A stretch of DNA of 64,000 nucleotides, from assembly GCA_035621215.1 (NCBI GenBank), contig CP141729.1, forward strand, positions 1,448,944-1,512,943, in the 5' to 3' direction. The translations under genes and the position numbers were made by a program. The DNA is from Oscillospiraceae bacterium MB08-C2-2. Its GTDB lineage: Bacteria; Bacillota; Clostridia; Oscillospirales; Ruminococcaceae. The notes beneath the pieces were generated by a model, which was given only the letters and a program-made list of their open reading frames with translations, was not told the origin of the DNA and ran no database searches. Shown here one piece after another: positions 56,242-64,000 of the stretch. How positions within the stretch are numbered: position 1 is the first letter of the stretch; the number at the start of each line of letters is the position of its first letter.

Positions 56242-57417
56242 ATGGAATTGCTATCACAACTTTTTACTGGTATGGAGGCCTTGACTTGGCGCGAACTTGT
56301 GATGTATGCCGTTGGGTTGGTATTAATCTGGCTGGCCGTTAAAAAAGACTACGAACCTATGCTTCTTTTGCCAATCGGATTTGGTGCCATTCTGGTGAAT
56401 CTGCCTTTTGCCACTGCCTGGTCCACTGTGCACGCAGGCGTAGAGAGCGCTGGCTTTTTGAAAACCTTTTATGATGCCGGTATCATTACCGAACTTTTTC
56501 CTATCCTGATCTTTATTGGCGTTGGAGCCATGGTTGACTTCACTCCCTTGCTTAAAATGCCCAAAATGCTCTTCTTCGGTGCTGCCGCCCAATTCGGCAT
56601 CTTTTTCACAGTATTGGTTGCATTGGTTCTTGGGCACTACTTCCCTCACCTGAACATAACCCTTGAGGTTGCCGCTTCCATCGGCGTTATCGGCACTGCC
56701 GACGGCCCCACTTCCATTGTTGTGGCACAACGTTTTGCCAAGGAATACATGGGACCCATTATGGTGGCCGCCTACTCTTACATGTCTTTGGTTCCCATCA
56801 TCCAACCTCCTGTAATTAAAGCGCTGACCACTAAAAAAGAGCGCTTGATCCGTATGGATTATAAAGAGAACAGCATCAGCAAGCTGGCTCTGGTTACCTT
56901 CCCCATTGCTGTTACCATCTTGGCCGGTGTTCTGGCTCCCGAGAGTGCTTCTCTGGTCGGTTCCCTGATGTTTGGTAACTTGATTCGTGAGTGCGGTGTT
57001 CTGGAGCGTCTCTCAAAGACTGCTCAGAACGAGCTTGCCAATCTGGTCACTCTAGTTTTGGGTATCACCATCGGTTCCACCATGAAGGCTCAGGCTTTCC
57101 TTCAGGGGCAAACCATGCTGATTTTGGCTCTCGGCCTTGTTGCCTTTATCTTTGATACCGCTGGCGGCGTGCTGTTTGCCAAGCTGCTGAATGTGTTCAG
57201 CAAAGAAAAGGTCAACCCGATGATCGGCGCAGCCGGTATCTCCGCTTTCCCCATGTCCAGCCGTATTGTACAGCGTATGGCCAAGGATGAAGACCCCACT
57301 AACTTTATCCTTATGCAGGCTGTCAGCGCCAACGTTTCCGGCCAGGTTGGTTCGGTTATTGCCGGTGGTATGATTCTGCATCTGGTGCCCCTGCTGAATG
57401 AAATGCTGATTAAATAA
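56242..57417 (+). CDS. Na+-translocating decarboxylase beta subunit (OadB/GcdB/MmdB family)
   Basis: About 391 residues, nine or more helices. The subunit couples decarboxylation of a carboxybiotin carrier to Na+ export. The key region with the essential Asp is visible as GVIGTADGPTSIVVAQRFA, along with the C-terminal helices SSRIVQRMAKDEDPTNFILM and ANVSGQVGSVIAGGMIL. The ATG at 56242 follows GGAAGGA. Alpha (carboxyltransferase) and biotin carrier subunits are not in the window; only a tiny gamma-like gene follows. Confidence 0.93.
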   Translation: MELLSQLFTGMEALTWRELVMYAVGLVLIWLAVKKDYEPMLLLPIGFGAILVNLPFATAWSTVHAGVESAGFLKTFYDAGIITELFPILIFIGVGAMVDFTPLLKMPKMLFFGAAAQFGIFFTVLVALVLGHYFPHLNITLEVAASIGVIGTADGPTSIVVAQRFAKEYMGPIMVAAYSYMSLVPIIQPPVIKALTTKKERLIRMDYKENSISKLALVTFPIAVTILAGVLAPESASLVGSLMFGNLIRECGVLERLSKTAQNELANLVTLVLGITIGSTMKAQAFLQGQTMLILALGLVAFIFDTAGGVLFAKLLNVFSKEKVNPMIGAAGISAFPMSSRIVQRMAKDEDPTNFILMQAVSANVSGQVGSVIAGGMILHLVPLLNEMLIK

Positions 57418-57434
57418 TAAGGAGGCTTATCAAT

Positions 57435-57560
57435 ATGTCTATGACTGTTATGCAAGCTGGATTGGTGCTTATGGGGCTTGGCCTGCTGGGTGTCTTTACC
57501 GTCATCATTCTGCTTTATATACTGATTCTTGTTCTTGGAAAGCTTCCTGTGAACAAATAG
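57435..57560 (+). CDS. Mini gamma-like subunit of the Na+ pump (OadG type)
   Basis: 41 residues: MSMTVMQAGLVLMGLGLLGV, then one membrane helix ending GKLPVNK. It begins 17 bases after the beta-subunit stop and has AAGGAGG about ten bases upstream. Topology and position match the N-terminal helix of OadG, which anchors the decarboxylase, but the usual cytoplasmic tail is absent. Too short for routine gene finders. Confidence 0.6.
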   Translation: MSMTVMQAGLVLMGLGLLGVFTVIILLYILILVLGKLPVNK

Positions 57561-57585
57561 CAGTAAATTTCGGAATAAATAGTGA

Positions 57586-57621
57586 GCAAGGGTCTTGTCT
57601 TTGACAAGACCCTGCTTTTTT
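57586..57621 (+). terminator. Terminator of the Na+ pump operon
   Basis: AGGGTCTTGTC pairs with GACAAGACCCT, followed by six T. Confidence 0.9.
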
Positions 57622-57709
57622 ATTGGGATACCATTGTAAGAGGTTCCGGCATACAGCAGGGAGATGTAGGCACATCTCCCTCAAGCGAAATGGATGCTAA
57701 AGCTTGTAT

Positions 57710-58222
57710 TCATTTGGCTGTAGCCTCAGTAGCCAGATAAGGCACAACCTGATCTTCGGTGCCATGAACAAGTTTCGCTTTAGGTATAATATTTCTCATC
57801 TTAAACCACCAGAAGTATGGCCAAGGCTCGGATTTCTGGCCCAGATTCAGCATATCTTCTGCCATAGAATCCTGAAAGCTCTTACCTTTCTTCGTTCCTT
57901 CGATAAAAGAAAGAAGATGGGTATTGAAAATCGCTTCTTCAGCTCCTTTACAGGTAGCATGCTTTAGCCTTTAATAATCCAGGAGAATAAGCAGGTAAAG
58001 CCTCCCACTCATAAAAGGCCGATCCCCCACAGCATTTATACGTTGCGGGTAAACTTCTGCAATGGCATAAGCAGGAGAGGCCCTGTCTGAAATCGCCGCC
58101 ACATCCAATTGATCCAAGTTAAGTTGCTTAAAAAAGGCTCTAATTAATGGGCCCAATCGGATTACGGAATTCATCACATAATACTCCGATTCGCCATATA
58201 CAAGGCGAGCAAGGTGGATCAT
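57710..58222 (-). pseudogene. Decayed alpha/beta hydrolase gene
   Basis: An upstream frame (58222-57971) contains AISDRASPAYAIAEVYPQRI, matching a degenerate nucleophile region. A second frame (about 57955-57710) holds the downstream part, including KLVHGTEDQVVPYLATEATA, the acid-residue loop of alpha/beta hydrolases. The two are in different frames with a stop between, so the gene is inactivated. Confidence 0.6.
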
Positions 58223-58322
58223 TCCAAAAGGAACATCATTCTTGGCTGCTCAGCAAGTCCTTTTGCAGTAATACCGCCCACGAGCCCGCCCATTCATCTC
58301 ACCCATAGCCCATATAAACGAT

Positions 58323-58371
58323 AAAGCGCAAGAGCCTAATCAGGAATCTTTCCCGATAAGCTCTTACGCTT
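58323..58371 (-). terminator. Terminator of the sugar ABC operon
   Basis: Minus strand AGCGTAAGAGCTTA pairs with TAGGCTCTTGCGCT, followed by TTATCGTTT, 55 bases past the operon end. Confidence 0.7.
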
Positions 58372-58426
58372 CTAAAATGCAGAACGAGCGAGTTTACAGA
58401 AACTTAAAAATGCTTAAAATCTCGAA

Positions 58427-59485
58427 TCAATAGTCAGCTACGAAGGTCTTGGCTTTCTCAGAATCAATCCACTCGGTGGGGATACGGATATCCTGAGCGG
58501 AGATCTGCTCGCCATTGATATACTTTACAGCTTCTTCAACAGCGATCTTGCCAATCTGGGAGGGGAACTGAGAAGCAGTGCCCAGCTGGTAGCCTTCGTT
58601 GATGAGCTTGATGCTGTCGCTGGCACCGTCAATACCGGTTACCAAAATCTCGCCAGGCTTTTTGCCAGCGCCCTTGATAGCGGCGACACAGCCCTGAGCG
58701 GAGGGGTCATTCATAGCCCAAACAGCAACGGCATCGGGATCAGACTGCAGGAAGTTGTTCATAACTTCCATAGCCTTGTCGATCTGGCCAGGGCCGTTCT
58801 GACGGTTTACAACTTCAATGTCAGGATATTTGGCCAGGATTTCATCGCGGCCTTTCATACGATCAGAAACAGCGGCAGACAGGCTGTTCTCATAGATAAC
58901 TATCTTGCCTTTGCCATCAAGGGCATCAGCAATAGCCTGCATGGTCAGACGGCCAGCCTGCATGTTATCGGAGATAACAGTGAAAGTAGCTTTCTTGTCC
59001 ATACCTTTGATACCGGAATCCAACAGAACGATAGGAATACCAGCAGCACTTACCTTATCAACAGCAGCAACGCTGCCTTCAAGATCGATAGCGGTCAGGA
59101 AGATAACATCCATCTTCTGGGCAATCATGTCTTCCACGTTGCTCAGCTCTTTGTTAACATCCTGCAGGGAGTCATAAGAAGCCAGCTTGTTCTCAGGATT
59201 GAGAGCCAGCAGTTCTTCTTCAACAGCATCTCTTACACGGGCAAAGAAGGGGTTGCTCATGGTCTTAACAGAAATACCAGCGCTGATAGGGGTATCAACG
59301 CCTTTTCTGCCGCCGGTGCTGTCAGCAGGAGCAGCGGAAGAAGCGGCCTCAGCTGCGCTGGAAGCAGGAGCTGCACTGGAAGCAGCAGAAGATCCGCTGG
59401 AAGAACCGCCGCAGCCGGTCAGTGCGATTGCAGTAATAAATACTACCACCAGCACCAGGGAAAGAACTTTACGTGTCTTGATCAT
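58427..59485 (-). CDS. rbsB: Sugar ABC transporter substrate-binding lipoprotein (RbsB-like)
   Basis: About 352 residues. Lipoprotein signal peptide with LTGC lipobox (Cys near residue 25), a Ser/Ala-rich linker, then a type I periplasmic-binding fold (GISVKTMSNPFFARVRDAVE, DVIFLTAIDLEGSVAAVDKV, VWAMNDPSAQGCVAAI). The ATG at 59485 has GGAGG ten bases upstream; TTG at 59491 is too close. Third gene of the ribose-type operon. The bound sugar (ribose, galactose, xylose, inositol or autoinducer-2) cannot be told by eye. Confidence 0.93.
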   Translation of the reverse strand: MIKTRKVLSLVLVVVFITAIALTGCGGSSSGSSAASSAAPASSAAEAASSAAPADSTGGRKGVDTPISAGISVKTMSNPFFARVRDAVEEELLALNPENKLASYDSLQDVNKELSNVEDMIAQKMDVIFLTAIDLEGSVAAVDKVSAAGIPIVLLDSGIKGMDKKATFTVISDNMQAGRLTMQAIADALDGKGKIVIYENSLSAAVSDRMKGRDEILAKYPDIEVVNRQNGPGQIDKAMEVMNNFLQSDPDAVAVWAMNDPSAQGCVAAIKGAGKKPGEILVTGIDGASDSIKLINEGYQLGTASQFPSQIGKIAVEEAVKYINGEQISAQDIRIPTEWIDSEKAKTFVADY

Positions 59486-59631
59486 ACTCAAAGATCCTCC
59501 ATAATGTTATGTTTTTTCGAGTTGTTTCTGCATTTTATACAAGCAGTCATTTGTTGACAGTTAATTAAGCCGCCAACAAACAACGGTTTGCCATAAATTC
59601 AGGAAATCCTTGCAAATAGCCATCAAAAGGC

Positions 59632-60666
59632 TTATGCCTTAACTTCCTTCTTCTTGAAGATACCCTTGAAGCTGCCCTTAATAGAGTCAAGATAAACAGC
59701 ACCCAGAGTAACAACACCTTTGGCAATCAACTGATAGAAGAAATCCAGTTTCATCATATTCATACCATTGTTGATAACACCCATGATCAGAGTACCAATA
59801 ACGGTGCAGGTGATGGAACCATAACCACCGCCGAAGCTGACACCACCAAGAACCGAAGCTGCAATGGCTTCGCCCTCGTAGCCAGTACCAACAGTAGGCT
59901 GACCGGAATACATTCTGGAAGCCAGAACAATACCGGAGATAGAAGCCAAAATGCTGCTCAGAGTAAATACAATGATATAGATTTTCTTAACATTGATACC
60001 GGAATGGATTGCAGCCTCTTTGTTACCGCCAGTAGCATACATATGGCGGCCAAACTTACTTCTGGAAAGCATCAGGCCGAAGGCGACAAACAGGGCAACC
60101 ATCAAAATAACAGGATAAGGCAAATCAAACTGAATGTTGCCAATTGTCCAGCTAAACTGTCCATTACCGAACTTATTGAAAGCTTCGCTGTTGGAAACCA
60201 CAGGGTAACCAGCAGTAAAGAGGTAAGCAAGGCCTCTGACTATGTTCTGCATGGACAATGTAATAATAAAGAAAGGCAGGGTTGTGTAAGCAACGAACAA
60301 TCCATTGATGCAGCCAATAATGGCACCAACCAAAAGAGTAATCACAATTGCCAACCACACGGGAAGACCCTTTGATTCAAACAGCACAACCACCAAACAA
60401 CCGGCAGAAGCAACAGTGGAACCAACAGTCAGGTCAACACCGCCGAGAAGGATAACACAGGTAAGGCCGATGGCGATAATACCATTGATACTAACCTGGC
60501 GAAAAACGTTTGTAATGTTGGCCATGGTAAGGAAGTTCTCAGAAAAGAGAGCTACAACAGCGGAAAGAAGAATCAAACCGGAAATTGTTCCCCAATGGCG
60601 ACGAAAAAATACAGAAATGGAACTGGTGCGTTTATACCCTTTAGCGGTATCTTGAATGCTAGACAT
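59632..60666 (-). CDS. rbsC: Sugar ABC transporter permease (RbsC-like)
   Basis: 344 residues, eight to ten membrane helices, BPD_transp_2 family. GLTCVILLGGVDLTVGSTVA and the EAA-like GGNKEAAIHSGINVKK loop are clear. It starts eight bases inside the ATPase end and precedes the binding-protein gene by 146 bases. Confidence 0.94.
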   Translation of the reverse strand: MSSIQDTAKGYKRTSSISVFFRRHWGTISGLILLSAVVALFSENFLTMANITNVFRQVSINGIIAIGLTCVILLGGVDLTVGSTVASAGCLVVVLFESKGLPVWLAIVITLLVGAIIGCINGLFVAYTTLPFFIITLSMQNIVRGLAYLFTAGYPVVSNSEAFNKFGNGQFSWTIGNIQFDLPYPVILMVALFVAFGLMLSRSKFGRHMYATGGNKEAAIHSGINVKKIYIIVFTLSSILASISGIVLASRMYSGQPTVGTGYEGEAIAASVLGGVSFGGGYGSITCTVIGTLIMGVINNGMNMMKLDFFYQLIAKGVVTLGAVYLDSIKGSFKGIFKKKEVKA

Positions 60667-62167
60667 TTTTTAATCCCCCTGTCGCATATTTCATAATTTT
60701 AACCTGGGTCAGCTCTTCTTCCTTGCTATCAAGGATGCCGGTGACTTCCCCTTCACGCATAACAACAACCCGGCTAGACAGGTTGATTATCTCAGGCAGA
60801 TCAGATGAAATAAAGATAATTGAAAGGCCTTCAGCTGCCAACGCATTCATCAGGCTATAAATCTCAGCTTTTGCACCCACATCAATACCTCTGGTCGGTT
60901 CATCCAGAATCAGGTATTTAGGCTTAGTCGCCAGCCACTTGGCAATAACCACCTTTTGTTGGTTACCACCGCTCAAGTCAGCACAGCGCTGCTGTGGGCC
61001 GTGGGCTTTAATGGTCAGCTTCTTGAAGTAGTCGTTCATGATCTCGTTTTCCTTGGTGCGGTTAACGAAAATGCCCTTAATAAACTCATTTACAACAGTC
61101 AGAGTCAAATTAAAGCCCACAGTATTTTTAAGCACCAAGCCGGCGCCTTTGCGGTCTTCCGGAACCATTCCGATTCCCTGATCAATGGCATCGCGCGCAC
61201 GATTAATATGAACTTCTTTGCCTTCAATTAGAATTTGACCAGATTCCAGCTTATCTATACCAAAAAGTGCTCTGGCAAGTTCTGTGCGTCCTGCTCCAAC
61301 CAAACCGGAGAAGCCGAGAATCTCACCTTTGCGTAGCTTGAAGCTGACATTTTTAAGTTTGCTGTTCACAAGATTTTTGCACTCAAAAACCACTTCTCCA
61401 CCCACAGGGGTTTCTCCGCCATAGATATCGGTCAGAGGACGGCCAACCATCATCTCAACCAATTCATCTTCTGTGGTTTCCGTGATAACCTTGGTGCCAA
61501 TGTACTTACCATCGCGCATAACCGTTACACGGTCGCCGATCGCAAAAGTTTCGTTCATACGGTGGGAGACGTAAATAATACAAACGTCCTGAGCCTTAAG
61601 AGTTGCCACTGTTTTAAACAGCGCCTGCACCTCACGTTCAGTGAGAGAAGCAGTGGGCTCATCCATGATAACAATTCGGGCATTTTTGGAAAGGGCACCG
61701 GCAATTTCCACCATCTGCTGCTGTGCAACAGAAAGAGTTCCTACCATTGTGTCAGCCCGCAGATCCATATCCATGTTATCCAGCATTCTTTGTGCTTCAG
61801 ACAACATCTTAGTGAAATCTACAAGCATCCCTCCACCAACGGTGGGTTCCTCTCCACGGAAGATATTCTCAGCAATGGTCATGTTGTTACACATGCTGAG
61901 CTCCTGATGAATCAGCGAGATACCTTTCGCTTTTGCATCAATCGGGTTGCTGATTTTAACGGGCTGTCCATCAATATAAATGGTTCCGCCATCAGCCTGG
62001 TATACACCGCCCAGGATCTTCAGCAAAGTTGATTTGCCTGCACCATTTTCACCCATGAGGACATGAACCTCACCCGGCCGGCATTCAAAACTTAGATTGT
62101 CCAGTGCATGCACGCCAAAAAAACGCTTATCAATGTTTTCCATGCGCAGGACAGACTCTTGTGACAT
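60659..62167 (-). CDS. rbsA: Sugar ABC transporter ATP-binding protein (RbsA/MglA-like)
   Basis: 502 residues with two tandem ABC domains. The first has Walker A GENGAGKST and Walker B IVIMDEPTAS. The second has a degenerate P-loop (GLVGAGRTEL), signature LSGGNQQKV and LILDEPTRGIDVG, the usual asymmetry of this class. First gene of the operon; GGGGGG lies nine bases before the ATG. Confidence 0.95.
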   Translation of the reverse strand: MSQESVLRMENIDKRFFGVHALDNLSFECRPGEVHVLMGENGAGKSTLLKILGGVYQADGGTIYIDGQPVKISNPIDAKAKGISLIHQELSMCNNMTIAENIFRGEEPTVGGGMLVDFTKMLSEAQRMLDNMDMDLRADTMVGTLSVAQQQMVEIAGALSKNARIVIMDEPTASLTEREVQALFKTVATLKAQDVCIIYVSHRMNETFAIGDRVTVMRDGKYIGTKVITETTEDELVEMMVGRPLTDIYGGETPVGGEVVFECKNLVNSKLKNVSFKLRKGEILGFSGLVGAGRTELARALFGIDKLESGQILIEGKEVHINRARDAIDQGIGMVPEDRKGAGLVLKNTVGFNLTLTVVNEFIKGIFVNRTKENEIMNDYFKKLTIKAHGPQQRCADLSGGNQQKVVIAKWLATKPKYLILDEPTRGIDVGAKAEIYSLMNALAAEGLSIIFISSDLPEIINLSSRVVVMREGEVTGILDSKEEELTQVKIMKYATGGLKNV

Positions 62168-62307
62168 ATGCGCGTTCCCCCCACCTTAAAAAGCTATTGT
62201 ATACTGACAAAGGGCTTAAGAAACAACAATTCAATTCCATATACCAACAAAACCATTGGGTAACTTTTTGTGAATACATGATCAAATTCTTATCATTTCC
62301 AGAAAAA

Positions 62308-62336
62308 ATCTTACCACAATGCTCAGATTTTGTCAA
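62308..62336 (-). promoter_or_regulatory. Promoter of the sugar ABC operon
   Basis: Minus strand TTGACA (62331-62336), 17-base spacer, TAAGAT (62308-62313), about 140 bases before the rbsA ATG. No clear catabolite-response element is visible. Confidence 0.65.
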
Positions 62337-62699
62337 TTGTACAAAACCACCCAAAACGATCTGCAGCTTGCAGAACTATGTCATAAAAATATTGTCGTTT
62401 ACTGTTATTTAGTTGAATAAAAATTCAAATAAGCTAAAAAAACAACATACTTTTCAGCATCTTTCAGGTATAGGATAGATTTCCCAAATAATCTTAAAAC
62501 ATACATCGTATAATAAATTTGACAAAGTTCCGTCATGAAAGGGCAATACTATCAGAATATATACCCAAAGCATGTGCGAGAATTCTAACACATACCCAAT
62601 AGGTTGTCAACGAAATAACCCCAAGCGATATTAAATTTCATCATTTGTAATCATTTTAATATAAGAAAGTTTTTAACCAAAAGCAGCTTGTATAAAGGA
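62337..62699. other. Intergenic region without recognised gene
   Basis: AT-rich gap between the sugar operon promoter and the rqcH stop. No ORF with a ribosome-binding site or known RNA motif is seen. Confidence 0.4.
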
Positions 62700-64000
62700 T
62701 CATTCTTGCACGAGTTGATCATGAAGCTGTGAATCCGGCGTTACAAACACGGTGGAGTATTGATCATAGATTACCTTGCCGGGTTTGGCACCCGAAGGCT
62801 TCTTAACAAATCGAACCAATGTATAGTCCACCGGTACTTTAGAGGAATCTCTAGCCTTGGAATGATAGGCAGCCAAGGCGGCCGCCTCCATTGTAGTTTG
62901 CGGAGGAATGGAATCCCCTCCCGACACCACAATGGTATGAGAACCGGGGATATTTTGGGTATGAAGCCACAAATCCGAGTTACGGCTATCCTTTAAGGTT
63001 AACTGGTCGTTCTGCAAGTTGTTGCGCCCCACCAATATAGTATACCCTTCGCTGGAACGGTAACGCAGCGGCGGCAGTTTGCCGACTTTTTGGCGCTTTG
63101 CTTCACCGGAGCGGCGCAAGTATCCCTGCCCAGAAAGCTCCTGCCGTATTGCAGTCAACTCCGCCTCTGTGGTGCAGCGGGTCAGGGCATCGAAAACCGA
63201 TTCCACATAAGCCAGTTCCTCCCGGCCATGGGCAATCTGTTGGCGCAAAACCTTTTCCGCTGTATCGGCCTTGCGGTAAAGGGCATAGTAGCGCTGGGCA
63301 TTCTGCACCGGGGTCAGGCATATATCCAGCTCAATTTCGGTCATGGGGCTTTCTTCTTTAAAGAAATCCTCCACCACGGCCTTGGTATCTCCTTTTTTGA
63401 GCGCATACAAATTGGCACTGAGAAGATCCCCTTTTTCCCGCAGGGTCTCCCGGCTTTCACTGCGGAGAAGCTCCTCTTCCTGAGCCGCAATACGCCGCGC
63501 AATACGCTCGCTGGTATTCACCAGAAGCTTGAGCAAATCGCCGGAGCGCTGCTTCATCCGCTCCATAGTATCCCGCTGGCGGTAAAAATCATCCAGCAGG
63601 CTGCTGCAATCGGGATAAGGGCGGGTCACCATAGCCGGGCCATATTGTGTAATGGAAATAAAGGAAAAATCCCGGGGTCTCCCCTCCGGTTCCAGAACTA
63701 CAGTGGGTGTCAGGTTACCGCTGGCCAAAGTGGAAATCAGGCTATTCATAAAAAAGACCAGCCTGTCCTTTTGTAAATTGCTCAGGCTGTGGTTGGAGTC
63801 TTCCTGCCCTTTCAGAGCAAAGGAGGCCGCTTCCCGGCAAAGAATGGGAGAAAGGCCCATAACATTTTCCAGAACCGCCTTGGAAAGTTCCTGCTCCCGC
63901 CCTGTAAGGATGCGCTCCACAGCGGCCTCCCCGGTTGTATCAAGAAGGCTGATTTTATCCTGTAAGGGGGGAAGCTGATACTGCATACCAGGGAGAACCT
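62700..64000 (-). CDS. rqcH: Rqc2/RqcH-type NFACT protein (5' end outside window)
   Basis: At least 433 codons; the frame stays open to base 64000, so the N-terminus is missing. Rqc2 homologues bind obstructed 50S subunits and add C-terminal alanine tails. A coiled-coil pair (about residues 140-290) is followed by the NFACT-R domain with GYTILVGRNNLQNDQLTLK, DLWLHTQNIPGSHTIV and AAYHSKARDSSKVPVDYT. Older annotations call this family fibronectin-binding protein (FbpA). Confidence 0.92.
   Translation of the reverse strand, partial: VLPGMQYQLPPLQDKISLLDTTGEAAVERILTGREQELSKAVLENVMGLSPILCREAASFALKGQEDSNHSLSNLQKDRLVFFMNSLISTLASGNLTPTVVLEPEGRPRDFSFISITQYGPAMVTRPYPDCSSLLDDFYRQRDTMERMKQRSGDLLKLLVNTSERIARRIAAQEEELLRSESRETLREKGDLLSANLYALKKGDTKAVVEDFFKEESPMTEIELDICLTPVQNAQRYYALYRKADTAEKVLRQQIAHGREELAYVESVFDALTRCTTEAELTAIRQELSGQGYLRRSGEAKRQKVGKLPPLRYRSSEGYTILVGRNNLQNDQLTLKDSRNSDLWLHTQNIPGSHTIVVSGGDSIPPQTTMEAAALAAYHSKARDSSKVPVDYTLVRFVKKPSGAKPGKVIYDQYSTVFVTPDSQLHDQLVQE

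Overview
The window reads as the chromosome of a low-to-moderate-GC, anaerobic, Gram-positive-type bacterium of class Clostridia, most likely the Oscillospiraceae/Ruminococcaceae side. Support comes from strong GGAGG ribosome-binding sites, canonical sigma-A promoters with 17-base spacers, a clostridial mre/PBP2 cell-shape cluster, a Na+-pumping decarboxylase beta subunit, a flagellin, and Firmicutes-type IS200/IS605, IS256 and IS21 elements. I could not run a 16S comparison, so the family is inference.

Layout. 1-3.5 kb: the 3' part of a phenylacetate-CoA ligase gene, a small acetyltransferase and an alanine/glycine:cation symporter. 3.6-9.5 kb: a complete leftward rrn operon (promoter, 16S, tRNA-Ile, tRNA-Ala, 23S, 5S, then tRNA-Asn, Met/Ile2, Trp, Thr, terminator). 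9.5-11.8 kb: a padR - membrane regulator - DUF4097 operon. 12.3-14.1 kb: an HD-GYP gene with an IS200-like element inserted between it and its probable terminator. 14.5-17.6 kb: hisS-aspS, followed by an 85-bp tandem repeat region. 18.2-24.1 kb: leftward mreB-mreC-mreD-PBP2-MinD-like-mgsA. 24.3-27.3 kb: dut, a U32 peptidase-family gene and zapA. 27.7-32 kb: glycogen phosphorylase coupled to a GH13 glucanase. 32-39.9 kb: a D-lactate dehydrogenase-type gene, ybaK, a four-gene ABC-2 exporter operon that appears to begin at a CUG codon, and aroE. 40-41.2 kb: a lone flagellin gene with a possible sigma-D promoter.

41.3-53.5 kb is accessory DNA. It holds two methyltransferases, a PadR operator/promoter, a visibly AT-rich segment (about 43.9-47.3 kb) with a membrane protein between 90-100-bp direct repeats, a hydrolase, and a divergent MerR/acetyltransferase pair with a classic 19-bp-spacer promoter. 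An IS256 fragment is cut by a complete IS21 element. Beyond it lies a decayed conjugative-element remnant (DUF4314 and companion genes, one frameshifted, one without a start) ending at a tRNA-Leu gene.

53.6-64 kb returns to core genes: mnmA, a PAP2 phosphatase, a 62-residue sortase-signal-like membrane peptide, a Na+-decarboxylase beta subunit with a 41-residue gamma-like partner, a broken alpha/beta hydrolase, a ribose-type sugar ABC operon and the 3' part of rqcH.

No CRISPR array or clear defence system is visible. The strongest items for follow-up are the MinD-like ATPase lacking its P-loop lysine, the CUG-initiated exporter operon with a large anchored protein of unknown function, the iron-sulfur-like tail on the D-lactate dehydrogenase homologue, the orphan OadB/mini-gamma pair, and the sortase-signal peptide.
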